9,041 nucleotides of DNA from the NCBI GenBank assembly GCA_903831165.1, contig CAIKWV010000112.1, forward strand, positions 1-9,041, read 5' to 3'. This stretch comes from an uncultured cyanobacterium. GTDB lineage: Bacteria; Cyanobacteriota; Cyanobacteriia; PCC-6307; Cyanobiaceae. This document shows, piece by piece, positions 1 through 7,700 of this stretch. Below the pieces are notes generated by a model. The model made no database searches, was not told the origin of the DNA, and worked only from the letters and a program-made list of their open reading frames with translations. The position numbers and the translations under genes were made by a program. Every line of letters begins with the position of its first letter. The first letter of the stretch is position 1.

Positions 1-159
1 GCCGACATCCAGGACGGCACCTTCGCCCGCAACTTCGTGGCCGAATGCGAGGCCGGCAAACCCGAGATGACAAAGTGCCGCGAGCGCGACGCCGACCATC
101 CGATCGAGCACGTGGGCAAGGGCCTGCGCTCGATGTTCAGCTGGCTGAAGGCCTCCTGA
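1..159 (+). CDS. ilvC: Ketol-acid reductoisomerase, C-terminal 52 residues (5' end outside window)
   Basis: The first 52 codons read in frame to a TGA at 157-159. They match what I recall of the extreme C-terminus of class I ketol-acid reductoisomerase, including the stretch with [12 protein letters not shown], the HPIE segment and the closing [10 protein letters not shown]. IlvC is the cytosolic NADPH- and Mg-dependent enzyme that isomerises and reduces 2-acetolactate or 2-aceto-2-hydroxybutyrate in valine, leucine and isoleucine synthesis. Only the tail of the C-terminal helical domain is visible, so catalytic residues cannot be checked. The next gene starts 13 nt downstream on the same strand with no terminator between them, which suggests co-transcription. 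The family call rests on a short but distinctive segment. Confidence 0.92.
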   Translation, partial: ADIQDGTFARNFVAECEAGKPEMTKCRERDADHPIEHVGKGLRSMFSWLKAS

Positions 160-172
160 GCCCGGGGCTGCC

Positions 173-1219
173 GTGAAGAAGGGTGCTTCCCTGCCCTCCA
201 TTCTCTGGTTCAGCCAGCGCACCGCCCACGCTCTCGCCGGGGCTTCGGCGGGCTGGCTGCTGAGCAGTCTGAGCGCAGCCCCGCTGATCAACGGGCTGTT
301 GCCAGCCCTGTCCGCCTCCAGCACCCTGCTGCCGCTGCAGCCCCGGGCCCGGTTCGGGTTGGGGCTGCAGCTCACCGGCCTGGCGCTGCTGCTGCTGGGG
401 GCCCTCGGGCAGCTGGGGCCCTCGCCGTTCTGGCCCCTGCTGGCCAGTGCCTTGGTGGGGGTGGGCCGAACCGCCACTCTGCTGCCGATGCAGCGTTGGC
501 TGCTGGCACCCCAGCGCCTGAACCTCGCCTGGCTCAGTCGCCTGGGGGATGCGGGGGGATTGGTGGGCAGCCTGCTCACGGCCCTGCTGTATCCGCTGCT
601 GCGTAGCACCGCCCCCCAGTTCGCCGCGGCGGCGCTGCTGCTGTTCCCGACGCTGCTGCTGGTGTCCTCCTCCAGCTGGCGGCCGGAGCAAGGCAGCGCC
701 CCTGCCGCCCCGGTCGGCATCCCTGGGATCGATCCCCGCGGCGCTTTCCAGGGGCTGCTGTTCGGTGCCCTGTTCGCGCTGCTTCCTCTGTGGGTACGCA
801 CGATCAGCGGCGGGGACTGTGTGGATTTCGGCTTGGTGCTGGCGGCCTATGGGCTGGGTCGGATCCTCAGCCTTGGCCTGCCCTTGCCGGGCTGGGGCAT
901 CTATGCGGCGATGGCGGTACTGCTGCAGGCCACCAGCTGGCTGCCCGCCTGGGGATCAACGGCGCTGTTCGTGCCGCTCGGAGCGCTGGCCGCCGGCAGC
1001 GATGCCCACCTGGTGGATCCCCTCCGGGAAGGGGGGAGTGGCGCGGCCGAGGGCCTGGTCCGGATCGACCGCTCCCTGGCGATCGGCAGCCTGGCGGGCA
1101 GCCTGGCCATGGGGGCCAGCGCCCAGATCCTGGGCCTGGCCAACGCCCGAATCCTGATCGTGAGCGCCTTCCTGCTGGCGGCTGTCCTGCTCCCGCGCCG
1201 GCCGGCTGCAAGGGCGTGA
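173..1219 (+). CDS. Polytopic membrane protein, MFS-like, function unknown
   Basis: The protein has 348 residues from a GTG at 173, the first usable start after the ilvC stop; no clear ribosome binding site is visible. It is almost entirely hydrophobic. About ten or eleven apolar segments can be drawn, roughly at residues 20-47, 62-82, 86-101, 126-142, 148-166, 192-208, 218-237, 240-258, 262-275, 300-320 and 326-340. A polar linker at about 168-190 splits it into two halves, the layout of a major facilitator permease, though it is shorter than the usual ~400 residues. The basic turn after segment 2 (PRARFG, 57-62) recalls an MFS loop, but I see no substrate-defining motif. Its stop overlaps the cbiB start in a GTGA quartet, implying translational coupling. 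A link to cobalamin precursors or branched-chain amino acids is guesswork from position. Other polytopic membrane families are possible. Confidence 0.68.
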   Translation: MKKGASLPSILWFSQRTAHALAGASAGWLLSSLSAAPLINGLLPALSASSTLLPLQPRARFGLGLQLTGLALLLLGALGQLGPSPFWPLLASALVGVGRTATLLPMQRWLLAPQRLNLAWLSRLGDAGGLVGSLLTALLYPLLRSTAPQFAAAALLLFPTLLLVSSSSWRPEQGSAPAAPVGIPGIDPRGAFQGLLFGALFALLPLWVRTISGGDCVDFGLVLAAYGLGRILSLGLPLPGWGIYAAMAVLLQATSWLPAWGSTALFVPLGALAAGSDAHLVDPLREGGSGAAEGLVRIDRSLAIGSLAGSLAMGASAQILGLANARILIVSAFLLAAVLLPRRPAARA

Positions 1220-2307
1220 CACCTCCAGCGCTGCTGCTGGCAACGGTGCTGCTGGTGCCGGCGGCGGCCGCCCTGGACCGGCTGGTGGGCGACCCGCAGA
1301 CCTGGTTCCATCCGGTGCAGGCGATGGGGGCGGTGATCGGGAGTCTGCGCGGGCCGGCAGAAGCCTGGGCCGGCGACCGGCCCGTCCGACTGCGCCTGGC
1401 CGGGCTGGCGATCACCCTGGTGTTGGTGCTGGGCAGTGGGGCCGCGGGCTGGGGGGTGGAGCGGCTGGCGGTGATCCTGCCGGTGCTGGGGCTGCCGCTG
1501 CTGCTGCTGGGGTTGGCCAGTGCCCTGGCGGGCCGCAGCCTGGAGCAGGCGGTGGAAGCGGTCGTGGCGGCCCTTCCCGCCACGTCCCTGCCGAGCGGCG
1601 CCAGCACCGGCGGCTCGGGGGATCCTCTGGAGCCCGCCCGGGAGCGTCTGCGCTGGATCGTCGGCCGGGAGGTGGACGGGCTGCCGGAGGGAGAACTGCT
1701 GCGGGCGGCGGCCGAAACGGCCGCCGAGAACGCCGTGGATGGCTTGTTCGCACCCCTGTTCTGGATGCTGATGGGTGCCCTGCTGCTGGCCGCCGCTCCT
1801 GCAGAAGCCGGCTGGCCTGGCCCCCTGGCCCTGGCCTGGGCCTTCAAGGCCGCCAGCACGCTCGATTCGATGCTGGGCTACCGCCACGGACGCCTGCGCT
1901 GGCTGGGCACCGCCGGGGCCCGCCTGGATGACCTGCTGGTGTGGCTGCCCGCTCGCTTGGTGGCCCTGAGTCTGCCGTTGGCGGCGGGTCGGCCTGGCGC
2001 CACTGGTTCCCTCTGGCGGGCCGCCCTGGCCGAGGGCGCCTCCGATCCCTCCCCCAACGCCGGCGTGTCCCAGGCCGCCTTCGCTCAGGCGGCGACGGTG
2101 CGCCTGGGGGGCCTCAACCGCTATGCCAGCGGCTGGCGCCAGAAGCCGATCCTGGCGGCGTCAGCGCCAGCACCCGATCAACAAGCCGTGGCCAGGATCC
2201 TCGCCCTCAGCCGCCGACTGGAGCTGCTGTGGTTGCTGGTGGGAACCGCTCTGGTGGCCGCGGTCAGCGCCCTGGCTGCACTCGCAGACAGAGGAACGGT
2301 TCAGTAG
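1216..2307 (+). CDS. cbiB: Adenosylcobinamide-phosphate synthase (CbiB/CobD)
   Basis: This is a 363-residue integral membrane enzyme that attaches aminopropanol (or its phosphate) to adenosylcobyric acid, giving adenosylcobinamide (phosphate), late in cobalamin or pseudocobalamin synthesis. Family blocks appear in order: DRLVGDP then HPVQ (21-35), GREVDGL (150-156), a TAAENAVDG block with E171-N172, TLDSMLGY around D217 followed by ARLDDLLVWLPARL, SPNAG (279-283) and RLGGLNRY (296-303). Length is slightly above the usual ~310-320, from a less conserved hydrophilic insert near residues 115-145. The GTG at 1216 is chosen because it overlaps the upstream stop as GTGA and places DRLVGDP at the expected distance from the N-terminus; the frame is open further upstream, but that reading has no family character and overlaps the membrane gene. 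The 3' end overlaps the convergent sugar transferase by 7 nt. Confidence 0.95.
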   Translation: MTPPALLLATVLLVPAAAALDRLVGDPQTWFHPVQAMGAVIGSLRGPAEAWAGDRPVRLRLAGLAITLVLVLGSGAAGWGVERLAVILPVLGLPLLLLGLASALAGRSLEQAVEAVVAALPATSLPSGASTGGSGDPLEPARERLRWIVGREVDGLPEGELLRAAAETAAENAVDGLFAPLFWMLMGALLLAAAPAEAGWPGPLALAWAFKAASTLDSMLGYRHGRLRWLGTAGARLDDLLVWLPARLVALSLPLAAGRPGATGSLWRAALAEGASDPSPNAGVSQAAFAQAATVRLGGLNRYASGWRQKPILAASAPAPDQQAVARILALSRRLELLWLLVGTALVAAVSALAALADRGTVQ

Positions 2308-3128
2308 GCGCCGCGGTCGCGGGGGTCAAGGATCACAGCAATCGTCCTGAAGATGATCGTCAGATCCATCCGCACACTGCGATGGCGGGCGTAGCGCACA
2401 TCCAGTTCCACCCGCTCCTCATAACTGAGATTGTTGCGGCCGGACACCTGCCAGAGACCCGTGAGCCCCGGTCGCACCGCCAGCACCTCATCCATGCGCT
2501 CGCCATAGCGGGGCAGTTCCTTGCGCACGATCGGGCGGGGACCCACCAGGCTCATCTCGCCAAGCAGCACATTCAGGAACTGGGGCAGTTCATCGAGGCT
2601 GGAGCGACGCAGAAACTTGCCCAGCCGGGTGATGCGGGGGTCGTTCTTGAGTTTGAAGTCGTTGCGGAACTCCTCCTCCAGATCCGGGGAACTGAGCAGC
2701 AACGCGCTGAGCACCTTGTCGGCGTCGCGGCGCATGGTGCGGAACTTGATGCAGCCGAAACTGCGGTAATCGCGGCCGACCCGCTGCTGCACATAGAAAA
2801 CCGGCCCGCGGGAAGTGAGCTTGACCAGCAGCCCCAGGGCCACAAACAGAGGCGCCCCCAACGTCAGAGCCGCCAGAGCGAAGACGATGTCGCCGCTGCG
2901 CTTGAAGGTGCGGGCCCGCCGCGATTGCAACTCGATCAGTTGTTCTGCCGTCGGTGTTGGCGTGAGCAGCGGCAACGAGGCGACGGTCATCAAGGGCTTT
3001 GGGTCAGGAGTGGTGAGTTGGCTTCGAAGGCTTGTGCGGCGGCTCCGGCCTGCGGGCTGCTCACGGACGGGCAGTGAGGGGGTTGGCGGGCGGAGGTCGG
3101 TTTCTGGCGCGGCAAACATCGGAGCCAC
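2301..3128 (-). CDS. Initiating sugar-phosphate transferase, WbaP/WcaJ-type (polyprenyl-phosphate phosphoglycosyltransferase)
   Basis: The 275-residue protein carries the bacterial sugar transferase domain from about residue 75. It has a KRSGDI entry, one hydrophobic segment at about 80-103 with an internal proline (the re-entrant membrane helix of monotopic phosphoglycosyltransferases), FYVQQRVGRD (111-120), KFRTM (128-132), the catalytic Asp-Glu pair D179-E180 in SSLDELPQ, GPRP (196-199), RPGLTGLWQVSGR (219-231), and a C-terminal GAY as in many WbaP relatives. Such enzymes transfer a hexose-1-phosphate from a UDP-sugar to undecaprenyl phosphate at the inner face of the membrane, starting exopolysaccharide or O-antigen repeat units. 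The multi-spanning N-terminal domain of long WbaP/WcaJ proteins is absent; a Pro/Ser/Arg-rich polar extension replaces it. The start is uncertain: GTG at 3128, ATG at 3119, or ATG at 2990 (residue 47), which would remove most of the extension. The sugar cannot be told. It lies 79 nt behind the GT4 gene on the same strand, probably as one operon. Confidence 0.92.
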   Translation of the reverse strand: MAPMFAAPETDLRPPTPSLPVREQPAGRSRRTSLRSQLTTPDPKPLMTVASLPLLTPTPTAEQLIELQSRRARTFKRSGDIVFALAALTLGAPLFVALGLLVKLTSRGPVFYVQQRVGRDYRSFGCIKFRTMRRDADKVLSALLLSSPDLEEEFRNDFKLKNDPRITRLGKFLRRSSLDELPQFLNVLLGEMSLVGPRPIVRKELPRYGERMDEVLAVRPGLTGLWQVSGRNNLSYEERVELDVRYARHRSVRMDLTIIFRTIAVILDPRDRGAY

Positions 3129-3207
3129 CGGCGATGGATGAATCTAAAGACCTGTCTCAGTGGGACTCCAGCCTTTGGGGTCACTCATGCCAGAGGCACA
3201 GCCCAGC

Positions 3208-4422
3208 TCAGACCAGGGGCAGCGCGCGCTCAAGGGGGCCGCTCGCTCGCCGCAGCCGCCGCTGGTGGTGCTGCCAGTGCTGCTCCAGCAGGGGCAGCAA
3301 CCGTTGCTCAAAGGCCTCCGGCGCGAAGGTCTCGGCCCAGCGGCGCTGGCCTTCGGGCGGCAGGGCCTGCCAGAGCCGACCGGCTTCGAAGTGCTCCAGG
3401 GCCGCCGCCAGGCAGGCGGCACTCTGCTCGCCGAACAGCAGCCCCGTCGGCTGGCTGGCCCCCTGGTGCAGGCAGCGCACGCTGTCGCAGAGGCCGCCGG
3501 CGCCGTAGCCGATCACCGGCGCACCGGCGGCCATGGCTTCCACCGGAGCGATGCCGAAGTCTTCGAGCCCGGCATAGACATAAGCCCGGCAGCGCTCCAG
3601 CCACTGGGCCACCTCGCCATCGGAGCAGCGCCCCAGAAACCGGATCGAGGGGCCGGCCAGGGCCTCCAGACGCTGGCGCTCGGGGCCATCGCCGATCACC
3701 ACCAGCGGCAGGCCGGTGCGGTTGAAGGCCTCCACCACCACATCGACCCGCTTGTTCGGCACCAGGCGGCAGAGGCTGAGATAGACATCGTCGCGGGGCT
3801 GATCCCAGCGGAAGCGCTCCACCGCCACCGGGGGATGCACCACCTGGGCCCGTCGCCGCCAGCAGCGCCAGATGCGCCGGGCGGTGAAGCGGGAGTTGGC
3901 CACAAAGGCATCGACCCGCAGGCTGCTGATCGCATCCCACTGGCGCAGCTGGTGCAGCTGCAGGCGCACCAAGGGTCCCAGCGGCCCTTGGGCCAGTTTG
4001 GAGCTGGCCAGGTAGGGATGCATCTGATCCCAGGCGTAGCGCACCGGCGTGTGCACGTAGCTGACATGCAGCTGGTCCGGGCCGGTCAGCACCCCTTTGG
4101 CCACCAGGTGGTTGCTGCTCAAGACCAGCGGATGGGCGGCCAGATCCAGTTGCTCGATCGCCAGCGGCAGCAGGGGCAGGTACTGCTGCACATGGCTGAC
4201 ACCAAAAGGCAGGACCTGGATGAAGCTGGTCCGCACCTGCCGGCCCTCGAGCCAGCTGCCGGTGCGACGGCTTTCACCATCCACCAGCGCATAGAGCTGG
4301 GGCCGGCGGCCCACGGCGCTGAGCAGGGCATCCAACTGGCGCACCACCTGTTCGGCTCCGCCGACCGAGCGCGGCGAGAACCACTCGTGCACCAGGGCGA
4401 TCGGGCCGGGAAGGGCGCTCAT
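3208..4422 (-). CDS. GT4-family glycosyltransferase, WbaZ-like (mannosyltransferase-type)
   Basis: The 404-residue cytosolic GT-B glycosyltransferase transfers a sugar from a nucleotide donor to a growing lipid-linked glycan. The N-terminal domain opens with IALVHEW and the glycine loop GGAEQVV (21-27). It carries SYVHTPVRYAWD (121-132), a signature I associate with the WbaZ-like branch of GT4, then VANSRFTARR (174-183) and VVHPPV (194-199). The C-terminal donor domain has LCRLVPNKRVD (217-227), VVIGDGPE (241-248), RFLGRCSD (261-268) and the E-x7-E motif E287-E295 in EDFGIAPVE, followed by AMAAGAPVIGYGAGG. ATG at 4422 is preferred over an in-frame TTG at 4464, because the added 14 residues precede the beta-strand that normally begins the fold. 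It probably shares a transcript with the sugar transferase and diverges from the gene at 4529. Mannose specificity is only suggested by the subfamily name. Confidence 0.92.
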   Translation of the reverse strand: MSALPGPIALVHEWFSPRSVGGAEQVVRQLDALLSAVGRRPQLYALVDGESRRTGSWLEGRQVRTSFIQVLPFGVSHVQQYLPLLPLAIEQLDLAAHPLVLSSNHLVAKGVLTGPDQLHVSYVHTPVRYAWDQMHPYLASSKLAQGPLGPLVRLQLHQLRQWDAISSLRVDAFVANSRFTARRIWRCWRRRAQVVHPPVAVERFRWDQPRDDVYLSLCRLVPNKRVDVVVEAFNRTGLPLVVIGDGPERQRLEALAGPSIRFLGRCSDGEVAQWLERCRAYVYAGLEDFGIAPVEAMAAGAPVIGYGAGGLCDSVRCLHQGASQPTGLLFGEQSAACLAAALEHFEAGRLWQALPPEGQRRWAETFAPEAFEQRLLPLLEQHWQHHQRRLRRASGPLERALPLV

Positions 4423-4528
4423 CGGCCCACCGTAGGGGTCCACATCACGAATGCTCTCAGCCAATTGCCCTGCCGGTCAGGACTGCCGAAGCTGTGAGCA
4501 TCTGGAGCAGGGCGAAGGCCGGCAAGCG

Positions 4529-4771
4529 ATGGCGATCCGCGAACTGCTGGAAGAGGCCCTCAAGGAACCTTCGATCGGCAACACCTCCCGCTTCAGCTGG
4601 CATGCCACACCGGTGGGCATCGCCGCGCTCTGGAGTGAGGGCTCGCCGCCGGCAGCGCCGCCCTACGACGTGGCTCTGGAGGAGGGCTTGCTGGTGGGCC
4701 TGGATCTGAGGCGGGAGGAGCGGGAGTTCCACCAGGTGAAATCGGGGCTGGTGTTGCTGTTCCATTCCTAG
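4529..4771 (+). CDS. Small hypothetical protein, 80 residues
   Basis: I do not recognise this protein. From the ATG at 4529 it reads an acidic N-terminal helix-like stretch (MAIRELLEEALKEP), a central block with a TSRFSWH segment and a WSEGSPPAAPPYD turn, then LLVGLDLRREEREFHQVKSG and a hydrophobic end (LVLLFHS). It has no cysteine, no signal peptide and no convincing membrane helix, so it is probably a small soluble protein. The frame stays open upstream to an ATG at 4451, but that extension would run into the divergent GT4 gene and looks non-coding, so the later start is preferred; its ribosome binding site is poor. It ends 25 nt before the ATG of the double TPR-glycosyltransferase, so the two are probably co-transcribed and may work together. 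The evidence that it is real is its tight fit between neighbours and plausible amino-acid make-up. Confidence 0.55.
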   Translation: MAIRELLEEALKEPSIGNTSRFSWHATPVGIAALWSEGSPPAAPPYDVALEEGLLVGLDLRREEREFHQVKSGLVLLFHS

Positions 4772-4796
4772 CCTTCAACCTTTGCAGCGGCCGGCG

Positions 4797-7700
4797 ATGA
4801 ACCTGCGAGAGCTGCTGCGGCTGGCCGAACGACTTCTGGCCCAGGGAGAGACTCATGCAGCGATGGCCGCCCTGCAGCAGGCCGTTGCGGAACACCCAGC
4901 CTCGGCCCTGGCCTGGCGGCGCCTGGCCGAGATCCTGGGCAGCCAGGGGGTGATCGAGGAGGCCTGTTTTGCCTGGATGCAGGCGATCGCCCTGGCGCCG
5001 GAGGATCCCATCCCCCTGCGGGGTCTGGCCCAGATCCTGCATGACCACAAGGAATTCGAGCAGGCCTTGCCCCTCTGGCAGATGGCTGACCAGCTGGAAG
5101 CCGCCGATGTGCGCACCCTGTTCCATCTCGGTCAGTGCCTGCTGGAACTGGGGCGGGCCTCGGAGGGCCTGGCGGTCGTCGAGCGCGCCCATGCCCTGGC
5201 GCCCCTCGACCCCAGGCCGATCACCCTGCTCGCCCAGATTCAGCGGCGGCGGGGTCAGCTGAGTGATGCGGAGCGCTGGTTGCGGCTGGCCCTCGGGCTG
5301 GCCCCGGAAAACGCTGAGTACATCAGCAACCTCGGCGTGGTGCTCGACGAGCTGGATCAGCTGGAGGAGGCGATCGAGCGGCATCGCACGGCGATCAACC
5401 TGGCGCCGTCGCTGATCTCCAGCTGGCGCAATCTGGCCCTGGCCCTGCGTCACGCCGGCGAGCTGGATGAGGCGATCACGGTGTTGCGGGAAGCCCATGA
5501 CCTGGCGCCCCGTGATCCGGATGTGCTGTGGGAGCTGGGCTGTGCCCAGTTGCTGCGCGGCGACGCCGGGCAGGGCTGGCAAGGCTACGAAGCCCGCTTC
5601 AGCAAGTCGAATCCGGAGCGGCTGGTGGTGCAGCCGCCGTCGGGACGCTGGGCCGGGCCAGACCTGGAAGCCGGAGCGTTGGCCGAGCCTCTGGACACGT
5701 TGGTGCTGATCGGGGAGCAGGGCTGGGCCGAGATGCTGCAGTTCGTCCGCTATGCCCCCCTGATGCATCGCTTCGCCAGGCGGGTGGAGCTCTGCTTGCC
5801 GTCCTCTCTGCACGGGCTGCTGGGGGCCGCGGAGCTGGCCGATGGCCTATGCACGCCGGAGCAGCTGCTGGACCATCCCCCTCAGGCCTGGCTTCCCTTG
5901 CTGTCAGCACCGCGGCTGCTAGGGGTTGAGCCGCACCAGCCGCTGCTGCAGGCTCCCTATCTGCGCGCCGATCCCCAGCGGCAGCGCCACTGGCAGGAGC
6001 GGCTGGGGCCTCAGGATGGGCCCCTGATCGGGATCAACTGGCAGGCCAGCAGCGCCACGACGGAGGTTGGCGGCAGCCTGCGCGGTCGCTCGGTACCGCT
6101 TGAGGCCCTGGCGCCGCTCGCCGAGCTACCGGGGATCCGGCTGCTGTCCCTGCAGCAGGGACCGGGCATGGAGGCGTGGGCCAGCTGCAGCTTCGCCGAT
6201 CGGTTCGTGGCGATTCAGGCCCAGGTCGATGCCGCGGCCGACCTGGCCGATCGGGCAGCCCTGATGGCCTGCTGTGACCTGATCATCAGCTCGGAGTCGG
6301 CGGTGCCCCACCTGGCCGGAGCCCTGGGGCTGCCCGTGTGGCTGCTGCTCTGCAGCCGGCCCGACTGGCGTTGGGGCCTGGAAGGAGAGAGCTGCCCCTG
6401 GTATCCGTCGATGACCCTGGTGCGTCAGAAGCGCCTCGGCGACTGGCAACAGCCGATCGAGGCGGCGCGGCAGGCGCTCTGCCGCCATTTCGCCCTCTCG
6501 CCTGCCGTCGATCCGGGCCGGGTGGAGCCGAAGACTGTGGCGGTAGCGGCCCTGGAGGATGGCGACGACGCTCCTCCCATGGGCCCCCCCGAGAGCCCTG
6601 CCGCCTTGCGACAGCGAGCCCTTGCCCTGGAGAAGGCCCAGGATCACCGCGCCGCCCTGCCCCTCTGGCGCCAGCTGCTGGCCAAGGATCCCCAGGACCT
6701 TGAAACCCTCCTATCCACCGCCCAGTGCCTACACCACCTTGAGCAGAACCAGCAGGCCCGAAGCCTGGGCGAGCAGGCCCATGCCCTTGATCCCGCAGCC
6801 CCGGGGCCCCTCAGCCTGCTCGGGGTGCTGGCCCTGAATGCCGGAGCGGTGAGCGAAGCCGAAGGCTGGCTGCGGCGGGCGGTGGAACAGGCCCCGGACA
6901 ACCCCCGATACCTGAACAATCTCGCCGCAGCCCTCAAGCAGACGGGGCAGACCGATGCCGCCATTGAACTGCTCCAGCAGGCCCTGGCCCTCGCCCCCGA
7001 ACTGAGCGGAATTCGCCTCAACCTGTCCAGGAATCTGGGCCATCGCGGCGAGATCGACGCCGCACTCCGTTGCCTGGAGGAGGGACTGGCACGGGAACCG
7101 ACCAACCCGGATCTGCTCTGGAACCATGGACTCACCCAGTTGCTGCTGGGCGATTACGAAGCGGGCTGGCGGGGCTATCAGGCCCGGTTCGCCATCTCCG
7201 AGCCCGTGCGCCTGATCGGCAATCCCGCCGGGCGTCGCTGGAGCCCAGCCGCCGTAGATGGCGAGCGGCCACCCCAGCCGACCCTGCGGCTGGTGGGCGA
7301 ACAGGGACTGGGCGACATCATCCAGTTCGCCCGCTATCTGCCGCTGATGCGCCGCTACGCCGAGCGGCTGGAATTCTGTGTGCCGATCTCCCTGGCCCGG
7401 CTGATGCGGGATTCCCAGCTGGCGGATGGGATCCTGACGCCCGATCAGATGCTGAAGGAGCCGGCACCGGATTGGCTGCCGCTGTTGTCGGTGCCCCAGC
7501 TGCTGGGGGTGACCCCGGACCGCACCCTGGTGCAGGAGCCCTACCTACGCAGTGATCCCGAGCGGCGCGCCCACTGGCAGAAGTGCCTGGGACCGAACGA
7601 AGGACTGCTGGTGGGCATCAACTGGCAGGGCAGCCCCAACAAGATCGGCGACAGCCATCTCAACCAGCGCTCCTTTCACCTGGAGGCCCTGGCGCCGATT

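Noticed and set aside
790..1215. Upstream in-frame extension of cbiB to position 790
   Set aside because: It would add about 140 residues of Gly/Arg/Pro-rich sequence inside the membrane-protein gene. The GTG at 1216 with GTGA coupling fits the family N-terminus.
867..1887. Two overlapping minus-strand frames of about 330 codons opposite the membrane gene and cbiB
   Set aside because: They are low-complexity Ala/Arg/Pro/Gln sequences lying under a confidently assigned cbiB.
4423..4464. TTG start extending the GT4 protein by 14 residues
   Set aside because: TTG is rarer, and the fold begins right after the ATG at 4422. Not excluded, only less likely.
3160..4497. Long plus-strand open frame of 445 codons opposite the GT4 gene
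   Set aside because: It is His/Gln/Ala-rich with no domain, exactly antisense to a gene with clear GT4 motifs. High GC keeps antisense frames open.
4593..5813. Long minus-strand open frame of 406 codons across the small gene and the TPR gene
   Set aside because: Gln/Arg/Pro-rich composition without motifs, antisense to TPR repeats; a shadow frame.
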